DNA of 64,000 nucleotides from Nitrospirota bacterium (lineage in GTDB: Bacteria > Nitrospirota_A > Leptospirillia > Leptospirillales > Leptospirillaceae), in the NCBI GenBank assembly GCA_021838765.1, contig JAKCCY010000002.1, positions 1 through 64,000 on the forward strand. Direction: 5' to 3'. The translations under genes and the position numbers were made by a program. The notes under the pieces were generated by a model. The model was not told where the DNA came from and made no database searches. It saw nothing but the letters and a program-made list of their open reading frames with translations. Positions within the stretch are counted from its first letter, which is position 1. Each line of letters opens with the position of its first letter. Shown here one piece after another: positions 35,793 through 43,999 of this stretch.

Positions 35793-38030
35793 ATGTCTTT
35801 CAAAACCTGGGTGTCAGCAGGTCTTGTTCCTCTGATATTTGGAACCATACTGGGTGGTTGCCATATGGAGTCGGGTTCGGGAGCAGCCTCATCAGGATAT
35901 GGCGAGACAGTGATTGCCAGATCGAAACCTTTGCCTGTTGATCCGCCACGACCTTGGCAATCCTACTACCATGAGCTTCAGTCCTATATCAATCAGGACT
36001 TTGGAAATCCTTTCATGGCTCTGGAAGAAACAGAAAAGGTCCTTCACTATCGACCAAAGTCATTGTCCATGCGACTCAGGAAGGCTCATTTACAAGAGAA
36101 GACCGGAGATGAGAAAGGGGCTATTGAAACCCTAAAAAAACTGACTCTTGATTACCCCAAAAGGATATCTCCATGGCTATACCTCGCCAGGATAGAGCGT
36201 GTTCAGGCTCTCCGCATTTCAGATCCGACTCTCAGAAATATGCGTTTTGAAGATATTATCACTCTTTATCGGCAACATGTCCTTCCGCTGGATCCTTTGA
36301 AATCGGAAGTTTATGTTGCGATTGATGATTTGTATAACCGGACTGGACAACCAGATAAAGGGATCGAAGTCTTGAAGGAGGGAGTCAATAAAAATCCAAC
36401 ATCAAGTTATTTGCCTTTTTATCTGGGTTTCCAGCTTGCAAGAGAGAAAGATTTTAAAGGAGCGAAAGACGCATTCTCCCTTTCTGTGAAAAGAAATTCA
36501 GGATTTGAGCCGGGATGGGAGTCTCTGGGAGACTTGGCCGCGACACTTGGGAACTTTCCTGAAGCCGACAAAAATTACCGCATCATCCTGGACAGGATTC
36601 ACCCCGGTGACCCACAGGTGGAAGGTAAGCTTTTGAAAGATCTTCTTTCTGAAGGAAAAACGAGGGAAGCGATTTCTTTTCTGGGACAGGTTATCAAGGA
36701 GCATCCCGATGACGAACGTTTTGGACTTATCCTGACATCCCTTTTATTGGAAGACAACCAGCTTGATCGGGCAATCGGGGAAATCCAGTCGATTGTGCAG
36801 GAGAATCCCGGAGATGAAAAGCTCCTATCATTTTTAGGGTCAGTGTATGAGAGATCTCTTCACCTTCCCGAAGCTGTTGATACCTATCGACTGATGATCC
36901 AGAGATTTCCCAGTAGTGACATGGGGTATTTTCTCTTGGGTGATCTTTACAGACGTCTTGAAAACCCAAAAGCTGCAATCAAAAATTTTTTAAAAGCGGA
37001 AAAGTTGGCTCCTTCCAAATGGGAAATCCCTTTTTCCATATCTCTTGCAGAGATGGATCTGAAGCGTTTTCCGGTTGCGCAGAAGTATTTGTCCAAGGCG
37101 ATGGAGCTTCGTCCGGACAGCGCCGTTCTGTATTTCAACCGTGGTGTTCTCTTTGACCAGTGGAACCACAAAAAATATTTGAAACAATCCCAGCGCGATC
37201 TGGAGAGATCCATTGCTCTGGATCCTAAAATGGCAGATGCCTTGAACTATCTGGGTTACACCTGGGTCGTGGACAATGGGAATCTGATCGCCGCAAGGTA
37301 TCTTATCCTGAGGGCGCTGACTGTTGATCCAAAGAATGGTTCTTTCAGGGATAGTATCGGGTGGTGTTATTTTCGGATGGGACAGATTTACAAGGCTCTT
37401 CGCGAAGAGTCAACAGCCTACGGACTGATGCCGCATGATGCAACGGTTCTCGCACACTTGGCGCGTATTGAAATGGCGGTGGCAAAGGATCTTTCCGGAA
37501 ATTCCCCGACCCCGCGAAGACAAGCGATCATTTCTCAGTCTGCCGCGATGTCTTCTCTTTCACAAAAAAACTTTTCAAAAGAGTTTTCCATAAAAAGGCT
37601 GAAGGAAGACGCACGTTTTCATTTGAGGGCATCGATCATGCGTCACCCGATGAAAACAAAAAGGGTTGCTCTTTACAAGAAATGGTTTGCCAAGGAGGAT
37701 CCCTCTTTCCAGCATGATTTCTTTGCGGCGAAAAGACAGTGGAAACTTCTTCACCCTGCTAAAGGGAGACCATCCATCTACCGGGTCAGAACAGGGGATA
37801 CACTGGAAACGGTTGCAGCAAAAGGGATTATTTATGGAGATCCCCGATATTGGCGGACTCTTTTCAGGGCGAACTCCCCGGAGGTTCAAAATCCCAATAA
37901 ACTCCCATGGGGACTGATCCTCAGAATACCTTCCTCTCCATCATCCTCGGATGGACGAGAACACTCAGCATCCGGAACTCGGGCAGGGATTCTTTCATAC
38001 GGATCGAAAGGAAATGGGCATGTCGACTGA
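35793..38030 (+). CDS. TPR lipoprotein with C-terminal LysM-like domain
   Basis: A 745-residue lipoprotein beginning at the ATG at 35793, which gives a compact lipoprotein signal with lipobox ILGGC (Cys23); the GTG at 35721 would place 24 hydrophilic residues in front. Residues of about 60-580 are TPR-like helical pairs (for example GNFPEADKNYRIILDRIHPG, PDSAVLYFNRGVLFDQW). Near the C-terminus, IYRVRTGDTLETVAAKG followed by NPNKLPWGLILRIP matches a LysM peptidoglycan-binding motif. It is therefore anchored in the outer membrane and probably touches peptidoglycan, perhaps scaffolding polysaccharide export. The next gene starts within its last codons. Confidence 0.75.
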   Translation: MSFKTWVSAGLVPLIFGTILGGCHMESGSGAASSGYGETVIARSKPLPVDPPRPWQSYYHELQSYINQDFGNPFMALEETEKVLHYRPKSLSMRLRKAHLQEKTGDEKGAIETLKKLTLDYPKRISPWLYLARIERVQALRISDPTLRNMRFEDIITLYRQHVLPLDPLKSEVYVAIDDLYNRTGQPDKGIEVLKEGVNKNPTSSYLPFYLGFQLAREKDFKGAKDAFSLSVKRNSGFEPGWESLGDLAATLGNFPEADKNYRIILDRIHPGDPQVEGKLLKDLLSEGKTREAISFLGQVIKEHPDDERFGLILTSLLLEDNQLDRAIGEIQSIVQENPGDEKLLSFLGSVYERSLHLPEAVDTYRLMIQRFPSSDMGYFLLGDLYRRLENPKAAIKNFLKAEKLAPSKWEIPFSISLAEMDLKRFPVAQKYLSKAMELRPDSAVLYFNRGVLFDQWNHKKYLKQSQRDLERSIALDPKMADALNYLGYTWVVDNGNLIAARYLILRALTVDPKNGSFRDSIGWCYFRMGQIYKALREESTAYGLMPHDATVLAHLARIEMAVAKDLSGNSPTPRRQAIISQSAAMSSLSQKNFSKEFSIKRLKEDARFHLRASIMRHPMKTKRVALYKKWFAKEDPSFQHDFFAAKRQWKLLHPAKGRPSIYRVRTGDTLETVAAKGIIYGDPRYWRTLFRANSPEVQNPNKLPWGLILRIPSSPSSSDGREHSASGTRAGILSYGSKGNGHVD

Positions 38031-39207
38031 AAAGCAAACATCTAACTCTGTTCCCTTTTTTGATTTGACCAGACAATACGCCCGGATTGAATCTGAGATC
38101 CTTCCTGTCGTGACATCTGTTCTTTCCACCCAACAATTTATTTTGGGTGAGACTGTTCGACGATTTGAAGACCAGATGGCTTCCTGGTGGGGACTTCCTC
38201 ATGCCGTTGGCGTTGCTTCAGGAACGGATGCCCTGATCTTGTCATTAAAGGCTGCCGGCTTGAAGCCTGGAGAAACAGTTCTGGTTCCGTCATTTACTTT
38301 TTATGCATCGGCCTCATCAATCGTCCTTTCAGGTGGAATACCACTTTTTACCGAGGTTGATCCCAGAACGTTCAATATGACAAGCAAACAGCTTTCAGAG
38401 ATCCTGTCCATTCGCGGAGAACGTCGGGATGGACTCTGGTATGACCATATGACCGGGTCGAGGATCAGCGGGATCGTTGTGGTTCATCTTTATGGCCAGA
38501 TGGCCGACATGTCCTCTATTTCCGCGTTTGCCAAAGAAGAGGGTCTATGGATCGTTGAGGATGCCTGTCAGGCAATTGGTGCCGAGCACTATGGGAAGCC
38601 TCCAGGTTGTTCTTCTGTTGCGGCGGCCTATTCCTTCTTTCCAACCAAAAATCTGGGGGGTGGGGGAGATGGGGGAATGATCGCAACTCTTAACGATAAT
38701 ATTGAGAGCCATTTGCGGTCACTTCGTGTTCACGGAAGTCTTCGCCGCTATTATCATGATGAGATTGGCTATAACTCTCGTCTTGACGCAATCCAGGCGG
38801 CCATTCTTGGGGTGAAACTTGCTCACCTTCATTCATGGAACGAGAGAAGAAATGAATTGGCTACGACATACAGCAAAGAGTTGTGCAATATTCCGGATAT
38901 TCTGACTCCGATTGTGGCAGAAGGGGCCAAACATGTCTGGCATCAGTACACGATCAGGGTGCTCGGGAAAGGAATGCGCGATACGCTAAAGGGATATCTG
39001 GCACAAAGAGGGATCGGTTCAGAAATTTATTACCCGCTTCCACAGCATAGACAACCCGCATTCGCACACCTTCCACCGCAAAATCTTCCAATAACGGACC
39101 TGTTGTCATCTGAAGTCCTGTCATTGCCCGTTTTCCCTGAATTAAAAGATTCCGAGCAAACTTTGGTTCTTTCAGCGATCAGGGATGGAATGTCCAAAGG
39201 AGGGTGA
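38020..39207 (+). CDS. DegT/DnrJ/EryC1/StrS-type sugar aminotransferase
   Basis: A 395-residue PLP enzyme. It carries VGVASGTDALILSLKAAG, VPSFTFYASAS, the acidic EDACQAIGA that contacts the pyridine nitrogen, the Schiff-base Lys210 in FFPTKNLG, and GYNSRLDAIQAAIL. Family members aminate keto-sugar nucleotides for O-antigen or capsule sugars. The ATG at 38020 overlaps the preceding gene by 11 bases and follows AAGGAAAT. No dehydratase or ketoreductase partner lies in this window, so the exact sugar is unknown. Confidence 0.88.
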   Translation: MSTEKQTSNSVPFFDLTRQYARIESEILPVVTSVLSTQQFILGETVRRFEDQMASWWGLPHAVGVASGTDALILSLKAAGLKPGETVLVPSFTFYASASSIVLSGGIPLFTEVDPRTFNMTSKQLSEILSIRGERRDGLWYDHMTGSRISGIVVVHLYGQMADMSSISAFAKEEGLWIVEDACQAIGAEHYGKPPGCSSVAAAYSFFPTKNLGGGGDGGMIATLNDNIESHLRSLRVHGSLRRYYHDEIGYNSRLDAIQAAILGVKLAHLHSWNERRNELATTYSKELCNIPDILTPIVAEGAKHVWHQYTIRVLGKGMRDTLKGYLAQRGIGSEIYYPLPQHRQPAFAHLPPQNLPITDLLSSEVLSLPVFPELKDSEQTLVLSAIRDGMSKGG

Positions 39208-39416
39208 TCTTCCGTTTGCCCATGATATTTCTTTTTCAAAAAGGGTTTACTGACCTAAAAAAGGGACAAATGAGTCAACGCTCCGATTTCTCCCTGTCGC
39301 TGAAAATATCGTGGCGCTTCCGGTTGGAGAAGGGGAACGGCAAGTGTTTTCATTAATATGTGCTCATGCGGATACCGATTTGGAATTCCCGATTGGCGTC
39401 CCTATTTTCTGCCTGA

Positions 39417-39605
39417 AATCCGGACAGCCAGTGGTGGTGTGAACGGTCCGTCAAAAATCTTCGTTTTATCATTTTAAGACTTGGTCTGGAGACTCGGAGT
39501 GAGTTCCCCGGCAGTCGCACCTTAGCCGATCTTTGGGTTTTCTGGAGAGAGCAGTCACGCTTGGTATGCTCTTCGGGCACTTCTCAGCAGAAGCCAGTCC
39601 CGTAA
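39417..39605 (+). pseudogene. Possible tnpB (IS200/IS605) 3' remnant
   Basis: A 62-codon open tail after a stop at 39414 reads FIILRLGLETRS, later SSGTSQQKPVP and a TAA. This resembles the degenerate C-terminal tail of TnpB proteins, which ends after NIL-x-GL and a Gln/Lys/Pro-rich segment. Just upstream, other frames show short Cys-rich bits (MCSCGY; CLKSG) like a broken zinc ribbon, implying frameshifts. The stop sits in the loop of a small hairpin, as is common where TnpB guide-RNA scaffolds begin. The evidence is pattern-based only. Confidence 0.35.
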
Positions 39606-39612
39606 GGGGTTG
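39595..39612. repeat. Small hairpin at the tnpB-like stop
   Basis: CAGTCCC and GGGGTTG pair over a GTAA loop, with two G-U pairs, directly after AGAAGC. IS605-family right ends often have an AGAAGCC-GGG hairpin here. Low certainty. Confidence 0.35.
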
Positions 39613-39872
39613 ATTCATTAAAAGAACCGCTCTTTTCTTAATCGGAAATTGGCAGGATTTTTTCTTCTTCCGTTGTATGAGAATCTGGTCTCAACAGCTT
39701 ATCTCTTTTTGTTTCTGAAGGATTTTTTTCATTGGATTGGCCTTGTTTTTTCTCAGGAATGATTACGGCTTCCCTTCGATCTGATCAGCCGCACATGTTT
39801 GGATTCCTGCAGACCTTCCCGGGGTAGAGATCTCGCGGGAGATTTTTTCTTTCTGGCGCTAGGGGAAAAAAA

Positions 39873-40874
39873 TCATTCAGGAGAAATTGGGCCCACGATA
39901 TTGATATTGGTTTTGCCAATTTCAAAGTCTGAAAGATTTTGAATGGTTGTTGCTGCGATCGTTTCCATCGCTTCCCTTGTAAAAAAAGCCTGATGACCTG
40001 TGACAATAACATTGGGAAAAGTCAGTAAGCGGGAGAAAAGGTCATCCGTAATGATTTCATCGGAGAAGTTTTTGAAGTATAAACCCGTTTCTTCCTCATA
40101 GACGTCAAGTCCGGCTCCTCCAAGGCGTTTGGCCTTAAGCGCTTCGATGAGAGCTCTCGTATCGATTAATGCTCCTCTGCTGGTATTGATGAGAATGGCA
40201 CAATCCGGCATTTTTTGAAGGGTGGTTGCATTAATCAGATGATATGTCTGGGGGGTAAGAGGGAGATGAAGGGTTGTGATCTGTGATTGGGAAAGCAGTG
40301 TATCAAGGTCGACATATTTCATTCCAAGGGCTAGACATTGGGGATTTTCCCAGAGATCATGACCCAAAAGGGAACAGCCCATCCCGTTTAGGATCTTGGC
40401 GACTGAAAAGCCAATTTTCCCTGTTCCAACGATTCCGACAGTTTTTCCATGCATATCGAACCCCATCAGTCCGTCCAGGAGAAAATTTTCTTCCCGGACC
40501 CTGTTATAGGCTTTATGAAGGTGCCTGTTCAGCATCAGCATCAAGCCCAAGGAAAACTCCGCTACGGAATAAGGAGAATAGTCCTGAACTCTCATAACGG
40601 TTATATGGAGTTTTTGGGCAGAATCAAGATCGACATGGTTGAATCCGGTGCTTCGAAGGGCTAGCAGCCGTGTGCCACCTTTTGCGAGAGTTTTGAGAAC
40701 TGTTGCATTGAGGACATCATCAACAAAGCAGGAAACAGCCGGGAATCCGGCTGCCAATGGCGCCGTATTCTGATCAAGAGCGCTTTCGAGATATTGAATC
40801 TGGTGGCGATTTTGATTGGCACAATCCAGAAAGGTTTTTTCGTAGGGACGAGCGCTTGTGACGAGAACTCTCAT
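39873..40874 (-). CDS. ldhA: D-lactate dehydrogenase (fermentative, NADH-type)
   Basis: A 333-residue D-2-hydroxyacid dehydrogenase very like E. coli LdhA. It matches at LRSTGFNHVDLD, SVAEFSLGLMLMLNRHLHKAY, the NAD loop GIVGTGKIG, the catalytic Arg in INTSRGALID and the catalytic His in VTGHQAFFT. It would reduce pyruvate to D-lactate with NADH in the cytoplasm. I start at the ATG at 40874 (GGGAAG just upstream) because the 19-residue extension to 40931 has no counterpart. It is divergent from the glutamate decarboxylase gene. Confidence 0.88.
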   Translation of the reverse strand: MRVLVTSARPYEKTFLDCANQNRHQIQYLESALDQNTAPLAAGFPAVSCFVDDVLNATVLKTLAKGGTRLLALRSTGFNHVDLDSAQKLHITVMRVQDYSPYSVAEFSLGLMLMLNRHLHKAYNRVREENFLLDGLMGFDMHGKTVGIVGTGKIGFSVAKILNGMGCSLLGHDLWENPQCLALGMKYVDLDTLLSQSQITTLHLPLTPQTYHLINATTLQKMPDCAILINTSRGALIDTRALIEALKAKRLGGAGLDVYEEETGLYFKNFSDEIITDDLFSRLLTFPNVIVTGHQAFFTREAMETIAATTIQNLSDFEIGKTNINIVGPISPE

Positions 40875-40954
40875 GACTTCCCATCCTTTCTGGCAGGTGT
40901 CAGGGGGATGAAAACTTTTCCTGTCAATCACTCTCTCACTGCATCACTGCACAG

Positions 40955-40972
40955 AAAAAGAATATTCTTTTT
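40955..40972. promoter_or_regulatory. 18-bp perfect palindrome upstream of ldhA
   Basis: AAAAAGAAT and ATTCTTTTT form an exact palindrome 81 bases upstream of the ldhA start, with GAATATTC at its centre. It could be an operator for ldhA or gad, or a chance AT-rich element. Confidence 0.35.
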
Positions 40973-41104
40973 TGAGGATGATTCCAATGGATGAAGAATG
41001 GAGTCCGATTTTGTGACCGGAAATTCCTGATATTTTCAGCCGAAAGCCAATTTGAAAAAGCTACGCCATCTGTCTTGATGTGTATCAGTCGCATTGAAAA
41101 TAGG

Positions 41105-41127
41105 AAAGGAGGGCATTCATGATCTGA
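41105..41127 (+). other. Strong ribosome site with minimal two-codon frame
   Basis: AAAGGAGGG lies five bases before ATG-ATC-TGA, about 110 bases upstream of the gad start. A ribosome loading here would stop at once. It may be a leader that modulates gad expression, or a coincidence. Confidence 0.3.
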
Positions 41128-41235
41128 AGAGCACTCACATGACGTCCTTTATTTTCAAGTCTTTTTATTGTCTTGTGGTCCATTTGTTTTGGATCCGGCG
41201 GGAACCATTCCAAGCAATCTGTGAAGGGAGAGAAC

Positions 41236-42609
41236 ATGCTGACAAGAAGACATCATGCCAAAAAAAACGAAGAGTTTTTGACTCCGACATATGGAACCCG
41301 GTTTTTTACGAATGATCTGGAGGCCTTTAGAATGTCCGAAAAAGGGACAAATCCTCAAAGCGCCTATCAGATTATTCATGATGAACTGGATCTTGATGGA
41401 AACCCTTCCCTGAATCTGGCTTCATTTGTAACGACATGGATGGAGCCGGAAGCGCAAAAACTGATTTCAGAAAATCTTCAGAAAAATCTTGTGGATCAGA
41501 GTGAGTATCCCCAGACCGGGCAAATTCAGCATCGGGTCATTCATATGCTGGCTTCCCTATTTCATGCCCCAGAAGATCAGGATGTAACCGGAACCTCCAC
41601 AATCGGGTCATCGGAAGCGATTCTTCTGGGACTTCTCGCCCACAAAAAAAAATGGCAATTCAATCGGAAAAAGAAAGGGCTTTCTACTGAGTTTCCCAAT
41701 TTGGTTGTGGGGGGGGATGTTCATGTTGTCTGGGAAAAGTTCTGCCGATATTTTGATGTGGAGCTTCGCATCGTTCCATTATCCCGGAATCGTTTTATTC
41801 TCGATGTGAATGAGGCCCTTTCCATGGTGGATGAAAATACTATTGCCGTCGGGGCTGTTCTGGGTACAACCTTTACTGGTCAAATGGACCCGATTGAGGC
41901 GTTGAATGAATCTCTCGAAAAGCGTTATCGAGAGAAAGGATATTTCGTTCCCATTCATGTCGATGGGGCAAGTGGTGGATTCTTGTTACCGTTTCTCGAA
42001 CCGGAATTTGTATGGGACTTCAGGTTGAGTCATGTGAGATCGATCAATGTGTCCGGACACAAATTTGGTCTGGTCTATCCTGGAGTCGGCTGGCTATTGT
42101 TCCGGGATCGGTCGGATCTCCCGGATGATCTTGTTTTTCGGGTCAATTATCTTGGAGCGGAAGAAGAGACCTACACGCTGAATTTTTCATCAAATGCAGC
42201 GTTTGTCATTGCGCAATACTATAATTTACTCAGGTTGGGAAAGCAGGGATATCGCCAAATATTGAATAATTGTCTTGATAATGCCCGATTCTTTGCTGGC
42301 AAGCTTGAAAAGTCTTCCTTTTTTGTCCCGATTGACCCCAATCCTTCTTTGCCGATTGTTGCTTTTTCTCTTCGATCACCTCATGGAGGAAGAGAGATGG
42401 AGATTTCCGCTGAGCTCAAAAAGTTTGGCTGGATTGTTCCGGCTTATACTCTTCCACCAAAAGCAGAGACTATTTCTGTTCTCAGGGTTGTTGTTCGTGA
42501 GCAAGTCAGCAGAAATATGTTGGAGCACCTCCTTGAACACCTTGATATTTCTTCAAGAATCCTGAAGAATCCATCCCTGCAGACACACGAGTCCCCTCCT
42601 GTTTGCTAA
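41236..42609 (+). CDS. gad: Glutamate decarboxylase
   Basis: A 457-residue PLP enzyme of the GadA/GadB group. It converts glutamate to GABA and consumes a proton, a classic acid-resistance reaction. Motifs: LNLASFVTTWMEPEA, SSEAILLGLLAHK, IHVDGASGGF, and Lys276 in NVSGHKFGL as the Schiff-base lysine, the same number as in E. coli GadB. The ATG at 41236 follows GGGAGAG. No GadC-type antiporter is in the window. A Kch-like channel follows in the same direction, 89 bases on. Confidence 0.93.
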   Translation: MLTRRHHAKKNEEFLTPTYGTRFFTNDLEAFRMSEKGTNPQSAYQIIHDELDLDGNPSLNLASFVTTWMEPEAQKLISENLQKNLVDQSEYPQTGQIQHRVIHMLASLFHAPEDQDVTGTSTIGSSEAILLGLLAHKKKWQFNRKKKGLSTEFPNLVVGGDVHVVWEKFCRYFDVELRIVPLSRNRFILDVNEALSMVDENTIAVGAVLGTTFTGQMDPIEALNESLEKRYREKGYFVPIHVDGASGGFLLPFLEPEFVWDFRLSHVRSINVSGHKFGLVYPGVGWLLFRDRSDLPDDLVFRVNYLGAEEETYTLNFSSNAAFVIAQYYNLLRLGKQGYRQILNNCLDNARFFAGKLEKSSFFVPIDPNPSLPIVAFSLRSPHGGREMEISAELKKFGWIVPAYTLPPKAETISVLRVVVREQVSRNMLEHLLEHLDISSRILKNPSLQTHESPPVC

Positions 42610-42698
42610 ACGGATATTGAGCGCGATTTCATTATTGGAACTTAACGAATTTTATTTGTTTGTCTGCCTTTTTTCATAGGGAAGAGAGTCTTTTTAAG

Positions 42699-43955
42699 AT
42701 GCTGAAGGATCTTTTTTCGAAATGGATTCTGAAGTGGAAAGAATTCGTGGGGGCATTTCGTCTGTTGTTTGCGAAGTGGTCCCATGGATATTTGGGGAAG
42801 CTTCATCCGCAATTTTGGTTCCCCCATGGAGTTCTTGCCCTGATCCTGATCTTTTTGGGGATCAGGAATGTCTTGCCCCTTCTCGAGCAGATCAGACTCT
42901 TGAGTGAAGGCATTATCCGTTATGGACCGGTAGAAGACTTTAGCCATCTTCCTGCATTTTTTCAGCATTGGATGGGAAGTGTCAGAAGCTTTATTGGTAT
43001 CTTGCAGATATTGATGGGGGTTGGACTTGTATTTCGATCCCGTTTTGCTTGGGCTGCAGGGCTTGTTCTCTCATCCGCATCATTTTTGATCCTGTTCCGT
43101 CAAAATCACGGACATCTTATTTTACCGTCCATCGGAGATCTTGTTCTGTTTTTTGGGCTGGTTCTTTTTCGTCGCCAATTCTACCGGTCAAATGTTGCAA
43201 CCGGAACGATGTTTTCTCTTATCAGTATCATTCTTCTCTTTTCGTATGCGGTATTTGGATCCTTTTTGCTGGGAATGGGGTTCAATCCGCCAATCAAAAA
43301 TCTTTTGACTTCTTTTTATTATGCTGTTGTCACGATGTCCACTGTCGGGTACGGTGATATTGTTCCTGTTACAGATGATGCCCGAATTTTCACTGTTTCG
43401 ATTATTATTTTGGGAATCAGTGTTTTTACAGCGTCATTATCCACGGTCATTCTTCCACTGATGAATGACCGTGTCCAACATCTGTTGATGGGAGAAAGAA
43501 AAGGGATGGTTCGAAAAAGTCACTATATTCTGGTTGGAACCAGCGCTTTGGCGATGAATACCTACGAGGAACTTGCCCGTAGGAACTTTCCTGTCACTTT
43601 TATTGTTCCAAAGAGGAGAGTTGATGGTGATTGGGAGAAAATTGATCAGGTCGAAGGTGACCCAATGGATCCGGAAGTCTTGAAAAAGGCAGGAATTGCC
43701 GATGCTTTGGCAATCCTGGCGCTTCTTGAAGATGATGGTGATAATGCTTTTGTTGTGCTTGCAGCGAGAGAAACCGGTTCGGTTGCAAAGACGGTTGTTT
43801 CCGTTCGAAACAGGGAGAAGCTGGCAAGGGTCCGCACCGTTCATCCGGATTTGATTTTATCCTCGGATCTTATCGGAGGACAGCTTCTTGCAATGGCTCT
43901 TGCAGGAGAAGATGTCGATGGAAACGAAATCATCCGAAAAATCTTTCAGAGCTAA
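42699..43955 (+). CDS. kch: Kch-like potassium channel with RCK/TrkA-N domain
   Basis: A 418-residue six-helix K+ channel closely following E. coli Kch. The selectivity filter is TVGYGD at 215-220, flanked by GFNPPIKNLLTSFYYAVVTMS and DIVPVTDDARIFTVS. A cytoplasmic RCK domain follows (HYILVGTSALAMNTYEEL, then EGDPMDPEVLKKAGI and DNAFVVLAAR). The glycine-rich nucleotide loop reads VGTSALA and is weaker than usual. The ATG at 42699 is chosen because the upstream TTG (42660) lacks a site. Potassium flux could support reversed membrane potential at low pH; that is inference from context with gad. Confidence 0.9.
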   Translation: MLKDLFSKWILKWKEFVGAFRLLFAKWSHGYLGKLHPQFWFPHGVLALILIFLGIRNVLPLLEQIRLLSEGIIRYGPVEDFSHLPAFFQHWMGSVRSFIGILQILMGVGLVFRSRFAWAAGLVLSSASFLILFRQNHGHLILPSIGDLVLFFGLVLFRRQFYRSNVATGTMFSLISIILLFSYAVFGSFLLGMGFNPPIKNLLTSFYYAVVTMSTVGYGDIVPVTDDARIFTVSIIILGISVFTASLSTVILPLMNDRVQHLLMGERKGMVRKSHYILVGTSALAMNTYEELARRNFPVTFIVPKRRVDGDWEKIDQVEGDPMDPEVLKKAGIADALAILALLEDDGDNAFVVLAARETGSVAKTVVSVRNREKLARVRTVHPDLILSSDLIGGQLLAMALAGEDVDGNEIIRKIFQS

Positions 43956-43999
43956 GCGAAGAGACCGCTCTGATAAAAAAGGACTTAAGGGTCAGCAGA

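Larger units (their letters stand above)
39208..39872. other. Gene-poor region, possibly a decayed transposon
   Basis: This 665-base stretch separates the aminotransferase and ldhA genes and has no intact gene. Its middle contains a tail that resembles the 3' end of an IS200/IS605 tnpB gene (39417-39612, listed separately). The remainder is AT-rich with T-tracts; I see no clear RNA or promoter. Confidence 0.4.
40875..41235. other. Divergent regulatory region between ldhA and gad
   Basis: This 361-base spacer holds the promoters of two divergent stress-type genes. Visible elements are an 18-bp AT-rich palindrome (40955) and a strong ribosome site followed by a two-codon reading frame (41105-41127). 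No protein-coding gene of normal size is supported. Confidence 0.45.
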
